In this document: in pieces, positions 62,521-64,000 of the stretch | How the letters are laid out: each line of letters starts with the position of its first letter | How positions within the stretch are numbered: the stretch's first letter is position 1 | DNA from: Deltaproteobacteria bacterium | GTDB taxonomy: Bacteria > Desulfobacterota > Deferrisomatia > Deferrisomatales > JACRMM01 | DNA: 64,000 nucleotides | Reading direction: 5' to 3' | Assembly: GCA_016214985.1 (NCBI GenBank) | Contig: JACRMM010000035.1 | Location: forward strand, 30,052 to 94,051 | The notes under the pieces: model-generated | Told to the model about the DNA's origin: nothing | The model's database searches: none | What the model saw: only the letters and a program-made list of their open reading frames with translations | Position numbers and translations under genes: made by a program

Positions 62521-63590
62521 GTCGGTTCCTCCGAACGCTGGCGGTGATCGGACTCCGGCCGTACGCCCTCGGTCGCCCGCACGCGCCGCTCGAGCTCCAG
62601 CACTCGGGCCCGGAGCTCCGGCAGCCGCCGCAGGACCGCCTGGGCCTTGAGCCACTCCCGGTGCTCGAACGCCGGGCTCCCCGAGACGACCGCGCCCGCG
62701 GGGAGGTCGGCAGGCACGCCGGACTGGGCGCCGACCACGGCCCCGTCGCCGATCGTGACGTGGCCGACGACCCCGACCTGCCCGGCCAGGATGACGCGGT
62801 CGCCGAGCCGGGTGGAGCCGCTCACCCCGGCCTGGGCCACGATCAGGCAGTCTTCGCCGATCACGACGTTGTGCGCCACCTGGACGAGGTTGTCGATCTT
62901 CGTGCCGCGGCCGATCCGGGTCTCTCCCAGGGCCGCGCGGTCGATCGTGGTGCCCGCGCCGACCTCGACGTCGTCTTCCAGGACCGCGATACCGACTTGG
63001 GGGATCTTGACTTGGCGCGCGCCGTCCCGGGCGTAGCCGTACCCGTCGGACCCCACGACGACGCCGGGCTGCAGGATGACCCGGTCGCCGAGGACGCACC
63101 GCTCGCGCACCACCGCGTTGGGATAGAGGAGGCAGTCTCGGCCGACACGCGCCCCCCGGCCCACGTAGACGCCGGGGTAGAGCATGGTTCCCGCACCGAT
63201 CTCGGCCCCCTCCTCGACGCAGGCGCCCCCCAGGGCGGTCACGTCCCGGCCGAGGCGGGCGGTCGGGTGCACGTGAGCCCCGGGCTCCACGCCCCGCCGG
63301 GGGTGCTCCTCCGGATACAAGAGCTCCACGGCCCGGGCGAAGGCCAGGTACGGGTTCGGCGACACGAGGAGGTTCTTACCCGCCACGCGGTCCCTGGGGC
63401 CCACGACGACCGCGGCGGCTCGGGTCGTTTCGAGGAGCGGACGGTAGCGGGGGTTGTGCAGGAACGAGAGTTGCCCCGGCCCGGCCTCGTCGAGGGTCGC
63501 GGCGGAGTGGATCGCCACCGCGCCGTCCCCCACGAGCTCGGCCCCGAGCCGCCCGGCGAGATCGGCGAGCGTGAGCGCCACGGCCGTCAC
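62517..63590 (-). CDS. lpxD: UDP-3-O-(3-hydroxyacyl)glucosamine N-acyltransferase
   Basis: 357 residues from GTG 63590. A uridine-binding N-terminal domain (LTLADLAGRLGAELVGDG through LAFARAVELLYPEE) is followed by a beta-helix of hexapeptide repeats with VQVAHNVVIGEDCLIVAQAGVSGS (catalytic His region) and a C-terminal helical/acidic tail (LPELRARVLELERRVRATEG). It adds the second hydroxyacyl chain (N-linked) after LpxA and LpxC. Overlaps fabZ and the OmpH gene by 4 bases each. Confidence 0.96.
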   Translation of the reverse strand: MTAVALTLADLAGRLGAELVGDGAVAIHSAATLDEAGPGQLSFLHNPRYRPLLETTRAAAVVVGPRDRVAGKNLLVSPNPYLAFARAVELLYPEEHPRRGVEPGAHVHPTARLGRDVTALGGACVEEGAEIGAGTMLYPGVYVGRGARVGRDCLLYPNAVVRERCVLGDRVILQPGVVVGSDGYGYARDGARQVKIPQVGIAVLEDDVEVGAGTTIDRAALGETRIGRGTKIDNLVQVAHNVVIGEDCLIVAQAGVSGSTRLGDRVILAGQVGVVGHVTIGDGAVVGAQSGVPADLPAGAVVSGSPAFEHREWLKAQAVLRRLPELRARVLELERRVRATEGVRPESDHRQRSEEPT

Positions 63591-64000
63591 TCTGCCTTGA
63601 CCTTCTGGTCGAAGCGCCGGATCACCTCGTCGGTAAGATCCGCGTCCCGCACCGCGTAGAGAACCCCGCCCTCCTGCCTCTCCACGACCAGGGCGTAACC
63701 GCCCGCGTCCCCGATCTCCTGGATCACCGTCCGCAGGTCCTTCAGGATCCGCCCCGTGAGCTCCTGGTCCTGCTTCTGGAGCGCCTGCTGGCTCGCCTTG
63801 TACAGCTCCTTGAAGGCGTCGAGCTTCTCGCGGTACTCCTTCTCCTTGTCCTGGCGCGCCGCCGGGGAGAGGACGAGACCCTGCTTCTCCAGGGTCTCGC
63901 GGAGCTCCTTCAGGGCCGCCTCCTTCTTGTCCAGGTCGGCCCGGGTCTGCTCCGCGCGCGCGGTGAACTCGGCCCGGTACTTCTGCCCCTGCTTGGTCTC
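63587..64000 (-). CDS. OmpH/Skp-family periplasmic chaperone, 5' end outside window
   Basis: 137 residues visible (C-terminal part), reading from base 64000 down to TGA at 63587-63589. It starts in a long Lys/Glu/Gln-rich coiled coil (ETKQGQKYRAEFTARAEQ, LKELRETLEKQGLVLSPAA, EYREKLDAFKELYKASQQAL) and ends in the Skp-type C-terminal beta segment (VIQEIGDAGGYALVVERQEGGVLYAV..DLTDEVIRRFDQ). Skp/OmpH chaperones carry unfolded outer membrane proteins to the BAM complex. Its position just before lpxD is the widespread bamA-ompH-lpxD order. Confidence 0.92.
   Translation of the reverse strand, partial: ETKQGQKYRAEFTARAEQTRADLDKKEAALKELRETLEKQGLVLSPAARQDKEKEYREKLDAFKELYKASQQALQKQDQELTGRILKDLRTVIQEIGDAGGYALVVERQEGGVLYAVRDADLTDEVIRRFDQKVKAE

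Overview
The window is high-GC DNA from a Gram-negative bacterium. It carries a complete-looking lipid A/Kdo block that uses LpxI for UDP-diacylglucosamine hydrolysis, a TamA/TamB pair, an AsmA/YhdP-like giant protein, type IV minor prepilins and an OmpH/Skp chaperone. Gene order in the lipid A block and the minor-pilin cluster resembles Desulfuromonadota-type (former Deltaproteobacteria) genomes. That placement is inference; no rRNA or other taxonomic marker is present. Most genes are tightly packed with ATGA/GTGA overlaps, and GTG and TTG starts are common.

Layout. 1-9.6 kb: a minor type IV pilin operon (PilX-, FimT/GspH-, PilV- and PilW-like), preceded by a huge extracellular protein. The PilW-like protein is itself a 1,319-residue fusion whose C-terminal ~700 residues are paralogous to the upstream protein. 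9.8-20.2 kb, minus strand: tamB-tamA followed without a break by cobU-cobT-cobS-cobC, so outer-membrane/lipid transport and cobalamin nucleotide-loop assembly share one probable promoter at 20.3 kb. 20.4-29 kb: a DHH phosphoesterase, an AsmA-like giant, tRNA-Gly(CCC) with a consensus promoter and terminator, two hypothetical genes and a CCA-adding enzyme. 29-38 kb, plus strand: RNase E/G, a class V aminotransferase, serA, hisZ, purA, a four-helix-bundle pseudogene and tRNA-Lys(UUU) with its terminator.

38-44.5 kb is an accessory, mosaic stretch behind tRNA-Lys: nitroreductase, DUF4242 protein, an MNT/HepT-like toxin-antitoxin pair, a VapBC-like pair whose toxin is truncated next to an HD-GYP gene, a 45-bp direct repeat, an inverted partial copy of the HepT-like gene, and two short copies of the 3' end of tRNA-Lys. 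These look like successive insertions and deletions at a tRNA integration site. No integrase remains.

44.5-46.7 kb: a long-form 2-isopropylmalate synthase preceded by a consensus promoter, a leucine-rich leader peptide gene starting only about 10 nt after the -10 box, and mutually exclusive antiterminator and terminator hairpins. This is a ribosome-mediated attenuator. 47-53.5 kb: a group of three glycosyltransferases with membrane proteins and a Cys-rich small protein, in divergent and overlapping arrangement; it matches no named pathway I know. 53.5-64 kb, minus strand: skp-lpxD-fabZ-lpxA-lpxI-lpxB-msbA-acyltransferase-waaA-lpxK-EamA, read as one operon that makes and flips Kdo-lipid A; skp runs off the right edge.

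The most interesting items are the giant prepilin-adhesin pair, the leuA attenuator, the tRNA-Lys accessory mosaic and the unassigned glycosyltransferase group.
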